Part shown: one piece after another, positions 40,232 to 49,879 of the stretch
Numbering within the stretch: position 1 is the first letter of the stretch
How the letters are laid out: each line of letters starts with the position of its first letter
Source of the DNA: Pseudomonadota bacterium
Lineage (GTDB): Bacteria; Pseudomonadota; Alphaproteobacteria; Acetobacterales; Acetobacteraceae
NCBI GenBank assembly: GCA_018240405.1
Contig: JAFEFW010000006.1
Coordinates: 1 to 51,613, forward strand
Direction: 5' to 3'
DNA length: 51,613 nt
The notes under the pieces: model-generated
What the model saw: the letters and a program-made list of their open reading frames with translations, nothing else
The model's database searches: none
Told to the model about the DNA's origin: nothing
Translations under genes and position numbers: made by a program

Positions 40232-42609
40232 TAGAACCTCGTGCCGAAACCAAACCGGAAGACCTGTGTCTGATCACCCGGTTGCTTGTATACAAACGGA
40301 GCCAGATCGACGTTAATCAAGCCAAAGGCGGTGCGCCAGGAGATGCCGACGCCGGCGCCCACGCGTGGCGTTCCTGACTGCAGGATTTCACACGGCTGCC
40401 CATTCGCTTCAACGCAACTGCCAAAATTCTTGAACCCTGCCTGGGTCAGCCCGCCGACATCGACGAAGGCGCGCCCGGTCAGGCCGAGATCCGGCGATAC
40501 GGGCAGCGGGAAGCGCAACTCGGTTGTCTGCGTCCAGATGAACCGGCCACCGACCGGGTCGCCGGACACGGCGTCGTGCGGGCCGGCGCCGCCTGTCTGG
40601 AAGCCACGCAGGTTGTCGCCACCGAGGAAGAACCGGTCGATGATTAGTTCCTTGCCTCCTAGGTTCCACAGGTAACCAACGCTGGCGCCTAGCTTGATGC
40701 CCCAATCCTGGTTTCCGAGATATTTCTCAAGCGGGATGTAATAGGCGCCACTGAGATTACCCCGCAGGAACTCGGTGTCGCCGCCCAGGCCCGCATAATC
40801 GCCGCCGGCCTCTATTACGTAGCCGGAGCGCGGGTAGATGCGGCTGTCGCGATAGTCGAGCGTCAGCACCTGACTGACCTGCGACAGCAGCGTCGTGCCC
40901 GACTCGTTCAGGATGAACGGGCTGGCATACTGCGACACGTTGAAGATCGTTCGATTGACCAGCGAGTAGCTCCAGACCTGCCGCAGATGGTCATTGAACG
41001 CGTAACCCAGACGAGGCGCGAAACCGGCCCGGCGTTCGTCATAGGGCTCCGTGCCAAGATAGTTCGTCTGAATATAGAAGACGTCGATACCGGCCACGAG
41101 GTTGCGGTCAAGGAAGTAGGGATCGGTGATGCCGCCCTGAATCGAGCTGCGGCGCTGGGCCAGCGTGCCGTTGATATTGGCTGAGATGCCGGTGCCGATG
41201 ATGTTGCGCTCTGACAGACCGATATCCAGCAACGCGCCCGCGTCAGTCGAGTAGCCGCCGCCGAAGGTCAGTTCGCCGGTTGCCCTTTCCGTAACCTGCG
41301 TGGTCAGTATCGCCTTGTCCGGCGCCGAACCCGGACTGGTGCGAACATCGACGTTCTGAAAGTAACCCAGGTCGGTTAACCGTGTGCGCGAACGTCGTAC
41401 AGCCTCAGCGCTGAACGCATCGCCTTCCGCCAGCTGGAACTCACGCCGGATGACCTTGTCCTTGGTGCGGGTGTTGCCGACGATGTCGATCCGCTCGACA
41501 TAGACGCGCGGCCCCTCACCCACGTCGAAGGTCAGGTTAATGATGTGCTTATCCTGCTCCCGGTCCACGCGTGGCCGGACTTCGACGAAGGCGTAGCCCT
41601 TGTTGTGCACTTCCTGCTCGATCTGGTCTGCGGTACGGCCGACGGCATCGCCATCATACCAATCGCCAGAAGACATCTTAAGTGCATCGCGAAGCTGGTC
41701 GCCGTTCAGGTTACGGAGCTGCGACTTGATGGTCACATCGCCGACGCGGTAGCGCTCACCTTCCCTGATGGTGAAGGACAGGAAGAAGCCCTTGCGATCC
41801 GGCGACAGCTCTGCAGTCGCCGACGTGATCTCCACATCGGCATAGCCATTCTTCAGATAGAAGCGGCGCAGCAATTCCTTGTCGTAGGCCAGCTTCTCGG
41901 GCTGGTACTCGTCGGCGCTGGACAGGAACCGCCACCAGCGCTGCTCGCGGCTGTTGATCACCTCGCCCAACCGGCTTTCGCTGAACGCCTTGTTGCCGTT
42001 GAAGACGATCTTGGCGATCAGCGTCGCCTGCCCGTCATTGACCTGGTAGACAACATTAACCCGGTTGTCAGGCAGGCGAATGATCTTCGCATCGACCTGG
42101 GCGTCGTAGTACCCGGCCTTCGCATACATATCGAGGATACGCTGCCGGTCTGACTCGGCAAGCGCCGGCGTGAACACGGCGCGTGAGCGCAGTTGCAGTT
42201 CCGGCCGCAACTGATCGTCCGTCATCTTCTTGTTGCCCTCGAACGCCACCTGATTGACGATCGGGTTCTCCACTACCTTGACGAGAAGGTTGTTGCCGCT
42301 CCGCGATAGCTGAACGTCCTGGAACAGGCCGGTCGCGTACAGCGTCTTCAGGCTTCGGTCCAGCCGGTCGCGGTCGAAGGCATCGCCCGGCTGGACCAGC
42401 AGATAAGAGCGGATTGTGCCAGTTTCGATGCGCTGATTGCCTTCGACCTGAATGGCCTGGATTGTGCCAGTGGCGGGCGCTGGACGCGCGGCGCGGGCCG
42501 GCTGGCGTGGCGCGGCGGAACGAGCCTGCGGCGAGGGTTGGGCAGCGGCGGCATCAATAACCAGCATCGGCATCACGCACGCGACAGCCAGCCGCGCGGC
42601 TCGGATCAT
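40231..42609 (-). CDS. bamA: outer membrane protein assembly factor BamA
   Basis: This 792-residue Omp85 protein inserts beta-barrels into the outer membrane. After the signal peptide (MIRAARLAVACVMPMLVIDAAAAQ) and an Ala/Arg/Pro-rich spacer come five POTRA domains (about 40-430, starting IQAIQVEGNQRIETGTIRSYL) and a 16-strand C-terminal barrel. The conserved barrel loop motif (V)RGF appears as DNLRGFQTGGAGP, and the chain ends in the outer-membrane signature VFRFGFGTRF with terminal Phe. The frame could begin at TTG 42615; ATG 42609 gives a normal signal peptide. A terminator separates it from rseP, so bamA probably has its own promoter in 42616-42776. Confidence 0.97.
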   Translation of the reverse strand: MIRAARLAVACVMPMLVIDAAAAQPSPQARSAAPRQPARAARPAPATGTIQAIQVEGNQRIETGTIRSYLLVQPGDAFDRDRLDRSLKTLYATGLFQDVQLSRSGNNLLVKVVENPIVNQVAFEGNKKMTDDQLRPELQLRSRAVFTPALAESDRQRILDMYAKAGYYDAQVDAKIIRLPDNRVNVVYQVNDGQATLIAKIVFNGNKAFSESRLGEVINSREQRWWRFLSSADEYQPEKLAYDKELLRRFYLKNGYADVEITSATAELSPDRKGFFLSFTIREGERYRVGDVTIKSQLRNLNGDQLRDALKMSSGDWYDGDAVGRTADQIEQEVHNKGYAFVEVRPRVDREQDKHIINLTFDVGEGPRVYVERIDIVGNTRTKDKVIRREFQLAEGDAFSAEAVRRSRTRLTDLGYFQNVDVRTSPGSAPDKAILTTQVTERATGELTFGGGYSTDAGALLDIGLSERNIIGTGISANINGTLAQRRSSIQGGITDPYFLDRNLVAGIDVFYIQTNYLGTEPYDERRAGFAPRLGYAFNDHLRQVWSYSLVNRTIFNVSQYASPFILNESGTTLLSQVSQVLTLDYRDSRIYPRSGYVIEAGGDYAGLGGDTEFLRGNLSGAYYIPLEKYLGNQDWGIKLGASVGYLWNLGGKELIIDRFFLGGDNLRGFQTGGAGPHDAVSGDPVGGRFIWTQTTELRFPLPVSPDLGLTGRAFVDVGGLTQAGFKNFGSCVEANGQPCEILQSGTPRVGAGVGISWRTAFGLINVDLAPFVYKQPGDQTQVFRFGFGTRF

Positions 42610-42776
42610 CAACAAGAGGCTGGTCCCCCCAACAGGCAGGTAAGCGCCGAATTTGCAAAGCCAGAACGTGCGGTCAGCACGGCGCGCACCATAATCATCG
42701 CCCGCACCAGAGGCTAGTACCAGCCTTCACGCAATGACGTATAGAGGGGTTGATGTAACGCGCTGAATTCCTATGG

Positions 42777-42817
42777 AAAAGCTTCGGCCGGGACGGCGAC
42801 TCGCTACCCGGCCGAAG
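42777..42817 (-). terminator. intrinsic terminator between rseP and bamA
   Basis: On the minus strand an 11-bp perfect stem (CTTCGGCCGGG with CCCGGCCGAAG) encloses a 14-nt loop and is followed directly by CTTTTCC. It starts 23 nt past the rseP stop. This is the best intrinsic terminator in the window and splits the translation/isoprenoid block from the outer-membrane block. Confidence 0.8.
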
Positions 42818-42839
42818 ACATTAGCGGGCGCGACTCCGG

Positions 42840-43952
42840 TCAACCGATCAGGCCGGCAACCCACCGGAACAGACCAATCTGCGTCAGGTCGTTCCAAGTT
42901 GCGAAAACGAACAGCCCCGCCAGCACAGCGAGCCCTGCCCGGAAACCATACTCCTGCGCCCGTGGCGGCAAGGGCCGGCCCAGCAGCATTTCGGCAAAGT
43001 AGAACAGTAGGTGGCCACCATCCAGGACAGGGATCGGAAACAGGTTAATAAGGCCCAAATTCACCGACAGCACGGCGATGAAGGAGATCAGACTGGCAAT
43101 GCCAAGCTGCGCCACCTGTCCCGACAACTGGGCAATGCGCAGCGGGCCGCCGAGTTCCTCGGTGCCGCGCGTGCCGCTGATCATCTGCGCCAGGCCGGCT
43201 ACCGTTTCCTTGGTGATCGTCCAAGTCTGGGCCACGCCGCCCCAAACCGCCTCGAGCACGCCGACATCCTGGTACTCGACCAGGCCACCGCGAACGCCAA
43301 GCAGGCCAACCGCCTTACCGCCGGCGTCCCGGGAGCCAGTGGTCACGCGCATCATCTGGTCAATGCCGTCGCGCTGAACGGTCATCTCCAGGGTCTGCGC
43401 CGGATGGGCGGAGACAATCTTCTGCAGATCCTCAAAGGTGCGGATCGGCTGACCATCGATGGCCACGATACGGTCATGCGCCAGGAGACCACTGCGGGCC
43501 GCTGCGCTGTCGGGCAATACTTCACCGATCTCCGGCAGCGTCACCGGCTTGCCGACCGCCAGGAACAGGCCGGCGAACACGACCATCGCCAGCAGGAAGT
43601 TCGCGATCGGCCCAGCGGCGACCACAATGGCACGCGACCAGACGGACTTGCCATGGAAGGTCTCGCTCTCAACCCAGCGGGCCCGCACCTCGGCCGGCAC
43701 ATCCTCGGGCCGCTCCTGGCCATGCATCTTCACGTAGCCGCCCAACGGGATCCACGCGATCTTCCACACCGTGCCGTGGCGGTCAGTCCAGGATTTCAGC
43801 GCCTGTCCGAAGCCGATCGAGAACACCTCGACACGGATGCCGCGCCAGCGTGCCGCGAGGTAGTGCCCGAGTTCATGCACGAACACGAGGACGCCCAGCA
43901 CGACGACAAAGGCAAAGGCGCTGCGGACGAAGTCCGGTATGGCGGTCAACAC
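42840..43952 (-). CDS. rseP: site-2 intramembrane zinc metalloprotease RseP/RasP
   Basis: This 370-residue polytopic protease cuts signal peptides and anti-sigma factors inside the inner membrane. The zinc site HELGH is in helix 1 (FVHELGHYLAARW), the PDZ domain (about 120-215) contains ARSGLLAHDRIVAIDGQPI, and the second active-site motif is PVLDGGHLLFYF near residue 310. Only one PDZ domain is evident, as in many alphaproteobacteria. The start is GTG 43952, 30 nt after dxr, with AAGGG somewhat upstream. Confidence 0.95.
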   Translation of the reverse strand: MLTAIPDFVRSAFAFVVVLGVLVFVHELGHYLAARWRGIRVEVFSIGFGQALKSWTDRHGTVWKIAWIPLGGYVKMHGQERPEDVPAEVRARWVESETFHGKSVWSRAIVVAAGPIANFLLAMVVFAGLFLAVGKPVTLPEIGEVLPDSAAARSGLLAHDRIVAIDGQPIRTFEDLQKIVSAHPAQTLEMTVQRDGIDQMMRVTTGSRDAGGKAVGLLGVRGGLVEYQDVGVLEAVWGGVAQTWTITKETVAGLAQMISGTRGTEELGGPLRIAQLSGQVAQLGIASLISFIAVLSVNLGLINLFPIPVLDGGHLLFYFAEMLLGRPLPPRAQEYGFRAGLAVLAGLFVFATWNDLTQIGLFRWVAGLIG

Positions 43953-43982
43953 GGTCTGGCCCTTCTGGTCAGAAGATAGCGG

Positions 43983-45179
43983 TCAAGCGGCGATGGCTCC
44001 GACATGCATCTGCGCTGCCTGCCGCCCGGCCTCATCGAGGCGCACCACGTCATCGAGTGACGACACGGCGGGCGTGCCAAGCTGCTGCAGAACCCGGTCC
44101 ACGGTGGCGACGATATCAAGGAACCCGATGCGCCGCTTGAGGAAGGCATCGACCGCGATCTCGTTGGCCGCGTTCAGAATAGTGGGAGCGCCACCACCCG
44201 CCTGCAATGCCTCCCGCGCCAGGCGCAGCGCCGGAAACCGCTCCATATCCGGTTCGAAGAACTCGAGCCTAGCAATCTCCGCCAGGTTGAGCCGGCGGGA
44301 GGCGGTAGCGATGCGCTGTGGCCAGGCCAGGCAATGCGCAATCGGGATACGCATGTCCGGTGAGCCAAGCTGAGCCAAGACGGACCCATCGGCATAATGC
44401 ACCATGCCATGGATCACCGATTGCGGATGCACCAACACGGCAATCGAGGATTCGGGCAGGCCGAACAGGCGCGCCGCCTCGATCACCTCCAACCCCTTGT
44501 TCATCATCGTGGCCGAATCGATGGTGATCTTTGCTCCCATGGTCCAGGTCGGATGGCGCAGGGCCTTCTCCAGCGTCGCGGCCCGCATCTCCTCGATCGT
44601 GGCTGTCCGGAAGGGGCCGCCGGAGGCGGTCAGCACGATCTGCTCGATGGCGCCGTGATTGCCGTCGGCCATCGACTGGAAGACCGCATTGTGTTCGGAA
44701 TCTACGGGCAACAGCGTCGCGCCGGCCTGCTTCACCGCGCGGAGCATGACATCGCCGGCGCAGACCAGCGCCTCCTTATTAGCGAGGCCGACGCATTTGC
44801 CGCGCTTCACCGCTTCCAGCGTCGGCGCCAGACCGGCGGCGCCGGTAATTGCGGCCATGGTCCAGTCGGCTGACATGGCGGCAGCGGCGATCACCGCATC
44901 GTGGCCGGCGGCGGCCTGGACCCCGCTGCCAGCCAGCGCGTCGCGCAGCACCGGCCAGGCGCTTTCATCCGCCACGACGGCACATTCCGCGCGTAACGTA
45001 ATTGCCTGCTCCGCCAGCAGGGTTGCGTTGCTTCCGGCAACCAGGGCCTTAACGGAGAAGCGACCGGGATCAGCCAGCAGAAGATCGACTGTCTGCGTGC
45101 CGATACTGCCGGTACTGCCCAGCACAGAGATAGAGCGCGGCATGCCGGTTGAGCCTGGGGAGGTTGGTTCCGCTTTCAT
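43983..45179 (-). CDS. dxr: 1-deoxy-D-xylulose 5-phosphate reductoisomerase
   Basis: This 398-residue NADPH enzyme makes MEP in the non-mevalonate isoprenoid pathway. The Rossmann opening is ISVLGSTGSIGTQTVDLL, the metal-ligand motif is LLPVDSEHNAVFQ, and the flexible active-site loop is around ALRHPTWTMGAKITIDSATMMNKGLEVIEA. The ATG at 45179 overlaps the cdsA stop (ATGA), which fixes the start; a second Met (45143) begins at the Rossmann strand itself. Its product line feeds the undecaprenyl synthase two genes upstream. Confidence 0.97.
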   Translation of the reverse strand: MKAEPTSPGSTGMPRSISVLGSTGSIGTQTVDLLLADPGRFSVKALVAGSNATLLAEQAITLRAECAVVADESAWPVLRDALAGSGVQAAAGHDAVIAAAAMSADWTMAAITGAAGLAPTLEAVKRGKCVGLANKEALVCAGDVMLRAVKQAGATLLPVDSEHNAVFQSMADGNHGAIEQIVLTASGGPFRTATIEEMRAATLEKALRHPTWTMGAKITIDSATMMNKGLEVIEAARLFGLPESSIAVLVHPQSVIHGMVHYADGSVLAQLGSPDMRIPIAHCLAWPQRIATASRRLNLAEIARLEFFEPDMERFPALRLAREALQAGGGAPTILNAANEIAVDAFLKRRIGFLDIVATVDRVLQQLGTPAVSSLDDVVRLDEAGRQAAQMHVGAIAA

Positions 45180-45988
45180 TGCCAGATGATTACTCCACGT
45201 CCCACTACCAGCGCCAGTATGGTGGCGGTGGGCGCTGCGGTGAGCACCGCATCGAAGCGGTCCAGCAGGCCGCCATGCCCGGGAATGAGATTGCTGGAGT
45301 CCTTGACGTTGACCCGCCGCTTCAAGCCGCTCTCCAGCAGGTCGCCGGCTTGGCCGATGACGCCAAGGACGCCGGCGAGCAGTGCCGCAGCGAAGGCGTG
45401 CTGCCCGGCACCCAGGGGAACGGCCGCGATCAACCCGACCAGCATCGACGCCAGCAGGCCGCCAATCGCGCCGGACCATGTCTTGCCGGGGGAAATTCGC
45501 GGCGCCAGCCTGGGTCCGCCGACGATCCGGCCGACCAGATACGCGCCGATATCACTGGCCCAGACCACCAGCAGCAGTACGATGACGAGGCTTAGTCCCT
45601 GCACCGGTGCGATACGCAACCAGGTCAGCGCCACCGCGCCGATGCCGATATAGGGCAGGCCCCAGGGAAACAGCCGGGCGTGAACGCCCGCCGCCGGCCG
45701 GAAACTGGCGACGCCAAACACCAGGGCGATCAGGCCCAGCCCAAGGAGCGGGTCATCAATGGCGGCGAGGACCACCGCCACAGGCAGCGCGGCAAAGGTC
45801 AGCACGGGCCTCGGACCCGGCTCAACCTGGCACATACGCAGCCATTCATATGACATGCCGACCGCCAGCAGCATTATCAGCAGAACGAAGGCTGCGCCTC
45901 CCAGCCATATGCATGCAAGCCCAATCGGCCCCATGACCGCCGCAGAGATGATTCGGAGCCGTAGGTCGCCCCATCGCGACGACGCCAC
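45176..45988 (-). CDS. cdsA: phosphatidate cytidylyltransferase
   Basis: This 270-residue integral membrane enzyme converts phosphatidic acid plus CTP to CDP-diacylglycerol for all phospholipids. About eight helices are present, and the family signature lies in the C-terminal part: SDIGAYLVGRIVGGPRLAPRISPGKTWSGAIGG and the later SNLIPGHGGLLDRFDAVL. It starts 11 nt after uppS and ends overlapping dxr by 4 nt. Confidence 0.95.
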   Translation of the reverse strand: MASSRWGDLRLRIISAAVMGPIGLACIWLGGAAFVLLIMLLAVGMSYEWLRMCQVEPGPRPVLTFAALPVAVVLAAIDDPLLGLGLIALVFGVASFRPAAGVHARLFPWGLPYIGIGAVALTWLRIAPVQGLSLVIVLLLVVWASDIGAYLVGRIVGGPRLAPRISPGKTWSGAIGGLLASMLVGLIAAVPLGAGQHAFAAALLAGVLGVIGQAGDLLESGLKRRVNVKDSSNLIPGHGGLLDRFDAVLTAAPTATILALVVGRGVIIWQ

Positions 45989-45999
45989 GGCGAGGAACC

Positions 46000-46770
46000 T
46001 CAGCCGGCTCTGGCGCCGAAACGCCGGTCGCGCCGGGCGAACTCCGCCAGCGCGGCGGCGAAATGGGCCTCATCGAAGTCGGGCCAGAGGACCTCAAGGA
46101 AGACCAGTTCCGCATAGGCGGCCTGCCAGAGCAGGAAGTTCGACAGCCGCTGTTCGCCGGAGGTGCGGATGACGAGGTCCGGGTCCGGCGTGCCGGCCGT
46201 GTGCAGGAAGCCTTCGAATACCTCCTCGCACAGCTTCGCCGGGTCCAGTTCTCCCGCCTTGGCGGCGGCGGCAACGGCTCTGGCCGCGGCTGCGATCTCC
46301 GCCCGGGCGCCATAGGACAGCGCGATGGTCAGATTGAGCCGGGTGTTGCGCTGCGTCTCACGCTCCGCCCTGGCCAGGTCCGCCTGGATTTCCTCATCAA
46401 ACCGGGTGCGGTCGCCGATAATGCGCAGGCGGACCCCGTTCTCGCTGAGCTCCTTGATTTCGCTCTTGAGGTAGCGGCGCAGCAGGCCGGTCAGGTCGAC
46501 GATTTCACTGGCCGGCCGGCGCCAGTTCTCACTGCTGAAGGCATAGATGGTCAGCCAGCCCACCCCGTTACGGATCGCGGCCTCCACGGTGCGGCGCACG
46601 GCCTGCGCGCCCTCGCGATGGCCGGCCACACGCGGCAGGCCGCGGGACGCCGCCCAACGGCCGTTGCCATCCATGATGATGGCAACGTGGGCGGGGATGG
46701 AGGCAGCACCGAGATCGGGAGACTGGACAGGATCGCAGACTTCGACGACCGGCTGGGTGACGACAGGCAT
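46000..46770 (-). CDS. uppS: undecaprenyl diphosphate synthase
   Basis: This 256-residue cis-prenyltransferase elongates farnesyl diphosphate to the C55 carrier lipid for peptidoglycan and LPS. The pyrophosphate-binding HVAIIMDGNGRWA with the catalytic Asp is near residue 30, followed by GHREGAQAVRRTVEAA and the FSSENWRRP stretch; the C-terminal IRTSGEQRLSNFLLWQAAYAE motif is complete. The N-terminus carries about 20 extra residues. It starts 18 nt after the frr stop. Confidence 0.96.
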   Translation of the reverse strand: MPVVTQPVVEVCDPVQSPDLGAASIPAHVAIIMDGNGRWAASRGLPRVAGHREGAQAVRRTVEAAIRNGVGWLTIYAFSSENWRRPASEIVDLTGLLRRYLKSEIKELSENGVRLRIIGDRTRFDEEIQADLARAERETQRNTRLNLTIALSYGARAEIAAAARAVAAAAKAGELDPAKLCEEVFEGFLHTAGTPDPDLVIRTSGEQRLSNFLLWQAAYAELVFLEVLWPDFDEAHFAAALAEFARRDRRFGARAG

Positions 46771-46788
46771 TCTGAATCGGCGCTCGCT

Positions 46789-47361
46789 TTAGACCTGCCT
46801 GATGTCCTTTTCCTTATCCGCCAGGGCCTCGTCCACCTTTTTAATGAACTGATCGGTCAACTTCTGCACCTCCTCGGACCAGTCCTTCGCCATGTCCTCA
46901 CCCAGCTGATGCTTCTTCTCGAAGCCTTTAATGCTTTCCATTCCGTCTCTGCGAACGGCGCGCACCGCAACCTTAGCGCCCTCAGCATACTTGTGCGCCA
47001 TCTTTGCCAGTTCGTTACGGCGTTCCGTGGTGAGCTGCGGAATCGGCACGCGCACCAACATGCCGTCCGCCGCCGGATTAAGACCCAGACCGGAGTCGCG
47101 AATGGCCTTTTCCACGGCCGAGACCATCGACTTGTCCCAGACCTGCACGGTGAGCATGCGCGGCTCCGGCGTGCCGACGGTGCCGACCTGATTGAGCGGC
47201 ATCTCCGTACCATAGGCTGTAACCTTCACCGGTTCCAGCAATGCTGGATGGGCGCGGCCGGTGCGCAGGCCGGCAAATTCCCGCCGCAGCGTCTCCAGGG
47301 CGCCGTCCATGCGCCGACCCAAATCCTCTTTCAGCGTGTTCAGCTCTGGCGCGGCGGCCAT
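46789..47361 (-). CDS. frr: ribosome recycling factor
   Basis: This 190-residue tRNA-shaped factor releases ribosomes after termination together with EF-G. It has the three-helix domain I ([25 protein letters not shown]) and the conserved ends [29 protein letters not shown]-like [19 protein letters not shown] and [13 protein letters not shown]. It is about five residues longer than the E. coli protein. AGGGAGG lies 5 nt before the ATG; pyrH ends 11 nt upstream. Confidence 0.97.
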   Translation of the reverse strand: MAAAPELNTLKEDLGRRMDGALETLRREFAGLRTGRAHPALLEPVKVTAYGTEMPLNQVGTVGTPEPRMLTVQVWDKSMVSAVEKAIRDSGLGLNPAADGMLVRVPIPQLTTERRNELAKMAHKYAEGAKVAVRAVRRDGMESIKGFEKKHQLGEDMAKDWSEEVQKLTDQFIKKVDEALADKEKDIRQV

Positions 47362-47372
47362 CGTTACCTCCC

Positions 47373-48101
47373 TTACAGCTCTGCTTCGACGATGCGGGTG
47401 AACGCACCCTCGCCACGCATCACCTGGGCAAAGGCGCCGGGTGCATGGATGTTGAAGACGATGATCGGCAGGTGATTTTCGCGCGCCAGGCTGATCGCGG
47501 CAGCATCCATCACCGCGAGATCGTTCGCCAGCACATCAAGGTAGGTCAATTCATCGTATCGCGTGGCGTTGCTGACCTTGCGCGGGTCGGCCGAGTAGAC
47601 GCCGTCCACCTGCGTACCCTTCAGCAAGGCGTCGCAATGCATCTCGGCGGCACGCAGCGCCGCGGCCGTATCGGTGGTGAAGAACGGATTGCCGGTGCCG
47701 GCGGCGAAGATCACAACCCGTCCCTTCTCCATGTGCCGCTCCGCCCGGCGGCGGATATAAGGTTCGCAAACCGAGGCCATCGGGATAGCAGATTGGACGC
47801 GTGTGGGCACATTGCGGCGTTCCAGCGCCGATTGCATGGCAAGCGCGTTCATCACCGTTGCCAGCATACCCATGTAGTCGGCCTGCGCCCGGTCCATGCC
47901 GGAGGCGGCGCCAGAAACACCGCGGAAAATGTTGCCGCCGCCGATCACCACGCACACTTCAACGCCCATCGCGACGACATCGCGGATGTCATTGGCGATG
48001 GCGCCCACCATCTCGGTGTCCAGGCCGTAATCGCGCCGGCCCATCAGCGCTTCCCCGGACAGCTTCAACAGAACACGCTTATAGACCGCTGTCTGTGTCA
48101 T
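47373..48101 (-). CDS. pyrH: UMP kinase
   Basis: This 242-residue hexameric amino-acid-kinase-fold enzyme phosphorylates UMP and is allosterically controlled by GTP and UTP. The phosphate-binding [14 protein letters not shown], the [25 protein letters not shown] loop (shown by its first residues GGGNIFRG) and the acidic [11 protein letters not shown] near the C-terminus are typical. It follows tsf after 71 bp that contain a hairpin, so its expression may differ from that of rpsB-tsf. Confidence 0.97.
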   Translation of the reverse strand: MTQTAVYKRVLLKLSGEALMGRRDYGLDTEMVGAIANDIRDVVAMGVEVCVVIGGGNIFRGVSGAASGMDRAQADYMGMLATVMNALAMQSALERRNVPTRVQSAIPMASVCEPYIRRRAERHMEKGRVVIFAAGTGNPFFTTDTAAALRAAEMHCDALLKGTQVDGVYSADPRKVSNATRYDELTYLDVLANDLAVMDAAAISLARENHLPIIVFNIHAPGAFAQVMRGEGAFTRIVEAEL

Positions 48102-48123
48102 GCGACTCCCGTGGAAACAAGTT

Positions 48124-48150
48124 CGGGCGGCACCCTAGTGGCACCGCCCG
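48124..48150 (-). terminator. hairpin between tsf and pyrH
   Basis: CGGGCGG and CCGCCCG pair across a 13-nt loop, and on the minus strand AACTTGTTTCC follows. It lies 22 nt past the tsf stop and ends 22 nt before the pyrH start. The T-run is interrupted, so partial termination or attenuation is likelier than a full stop. Confidence 0.5.
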
Positions 48151-48172
48151 TACCGAACAAGTCGCGCGTGCG

Positions 48173-49081
48173 TCAGACGCCGGCGGTCGCGGCAACCTCG
48201 GCGGCGAAATCTTCCTTCGGCTTCTCAATGCCTTCGCCGAGCTGGAAGCGGGCGAATCCGGTCAGCGTCACACCAGCCTTCTTCGCTACGGCACGCACCC
48301 GGCTTTCGCCGTCATGCACCCAGATCTGCTCCAGCAGCACCACTTCCTCGTAGTACTTCTTGACCCGGCCCTCGACCATCTTCTCGATGATGGTCTCCGA
48401 CTTGCCGGAGGCGCGCGCCTGCTCCGTTAGCACCGCACGCTCCCGCTCCAGCGCCGCCGGGTCGACTGCGTCGACGTCGAGCGCATCAGGACGCGTCGCG
48501 GCAACGTGCATGCCGACCTGGCGGCCCAGCGTCTCCAGCGTGGCGATCTCGCCGGGGCCTTCGACCGCAGCCAGCACGCCGATCTTGCCGACGCCCGGCT
48601 TCAGCGCGGCGTGCATATAGGTGGCGACGACGCCCTGCTTCACCGTCAGCACCTTGGCACGGCGCAGGTTCATGTTCTCGCCGATCGTGGCGATCATCTG
48701 CGTCAGTTCGTCCGCGACGTTGCGGCCGGTGCCGGGGTACGGTGCGGCCTTCAGCGTCTCGATATCGTCGCCGACCTCCAGCGCAATCTTCGCCACGGTC
48801 TCAACGAAGTTCTGGAATGCTTCGTTGCGAGCGACAAAATCGGTCTCGGCATTGATCTCGACCACGGCGGCCTTGCCCGGTGCCGAGGCGACGGCAACGA
48901 GGCCTTCCGCGGCAACGCGGCCGGACTTCTTGGCGGCTGCGGACAGACCCTTCTTGCGCAGCCAGTCGATGGCATCTTCCATGTTGCCGGCGGACTCGGT
49001 CAGTGCCTTCTTGCAGTCCATCATGCCGGCGCCGGTCTTCTCGCGCAGGTCCTTGACCAGGGCGGCGGTAATCTCAGCCAT
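48173..49081 (-). CDS. tsf: elongation factor Ts
   Basis: This 302-residue protein is the nucleotide-exchange factor of EF-Tu. The N-terminal UBA-like domain ([21 protein letters not shown]) and the TDFVARN signature ([17 protein letters not shown]) are intact, and the C-terminal coiled-coil dimerisation and RGV/LEQ-type end ([16 protein letters not shown]) follows. It lies 18 nt after rpsB, the conserved bacterial pair. AGGAGA precedes the ATG. Confidence 0.98.
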   Translation of the reverse strand: MAEITAALVKDLREKTGAGMMDCKKALTESAGNMEDAIDWLRKKGLSAAAKKSGRVAAEGLVAVASAPGKAAVVEINAETDFVARNEAFQNFVETVAKIALEVGDDIETLKAAPYPGTGRNVADELTQMIATIGENMNLRRAKVLTVKQGVVATYMHAALKPGVGKIGVLAAVEGPGEIATLETLGRQVGMHVAATRPDALDVDAVDPAALERERAVLTEQARASGKSETIIEKMVEGRVKKYYEEVVLLEQIWVHDGESRVRAVAKKAGVTLTGFARFQLGEGIEKPKEDFAAEVAATAGV

Positions 49082-49099
49082 GTGCGATTCTCCTCTGGT

Positions 49100-49879
49100 T
49101 CAGGCGGTGGCCGTCTCGGCGGTTTCGGCTTCACCGAAGCCTTCCGGCGGCAAATCCTCGGCCGCGCCGATATCCGCGCCGGAGGCCGCAAGTTCGGCGC
49201 TGATGCCGTCCAGCACCGCGCCGGCCACCAGATCGCAGTACAACGCAATCGCGCGGATGGCGTCGTCGTTGCCGGGGATCGGATAGGTGACGCCGGTCGG
49301 GTCGGAGTTGCTGTCGAGCACCGCCACCACCGGGATGTGCAGCTTGTTAGCTTCCTCGACCGCCAGCTTCTCCTTATTGGTGTCGATGATGAACAGGATG
49401 TCCGGCAGGCCGCCCATGTCCTTGATGCCACCCAGCGCGCGGTCGAGCTTGTCCTTGTCGCGGGTGATGTCGAGGACTTCCTTCTTGGTCAGACCCTCGG
49501 TGTTGCCGCCCAGCAGGTCCTCGATCTGGCGCAGGCGCTTGATCGAGCCAGTGATGGTCTTCCAGTTGGTCAGCGTGCCGCCCAGCCAGCGGTGATTGAT
49601 ATAGTACTGGCCGCAGCGCTTGGCGGCCTCGGCAATCTGCTCCGCCGCGGCCCGCTTGGTGCCGACGAACAGCACGCGCCCGCCGGCGGCGGTAACATCG
49701 CGCACGGCACGCAGCGCACGGTCGAGCATGGGCACGGTCTGCTGCAGGTCGATGATATGGACCTGGTTGCGCGTGCCATACAGGAACGGCGCCATGCGCG
49801 GGTTCCAGCGGCGGGTGTGGTGGCCGAAGTGAACGCCGGCTTCGAGCAGCTGGCGCATGGAGAAATCGGGCATCGCCAT
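49100..49879 (-). CDS. rpsB: 30S ribosomal protein S2
   Basis: This 259-residue ribosomal protein binds the 30S head-body junction. Signatures are [22 protein letters not shown] at the N-terminus (with the usual [15 protein letters not shown] pattern), [17 protein letters not shown] and [22 protein letters not shown]. The acidic C-terminal tail ([18 protein letters not shown]) is an alphaproteobacterial feature. ATG 49879 has AAAGGA about 9 nt before it; a second ATG two codons later is possible. Confidence 0.98.
   Translation of the reverse strand: MAMPDFSMRQLLEAGVHFGHHTRRWNPRMAPFLYGTRNQVHIIDLQQTVPMLDRALRAVRDVTAAGGRVLFVGTKRAAAEQIAEAAKRCGQYYINHRWLGGTLTNWKTITGSIKRLRQIEDLLGGNTEGLTKKEVLDITRDKDKLDRALGGIKDMGGLPDILFIIDTNKEKLAVEEANKLHIPVVAVLDSNSDPTGVTYPIPGNDDAIRAIALYCDLVAGAVLDGISAELAASGADIGAAEDLPPEGFGEAETAETATA

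Noticed and set aside
46063-47475. 470-codon plus-strand open frame
   Set aside because: It is antisense to uppS and frr, with a composition typical of a shadow frame.
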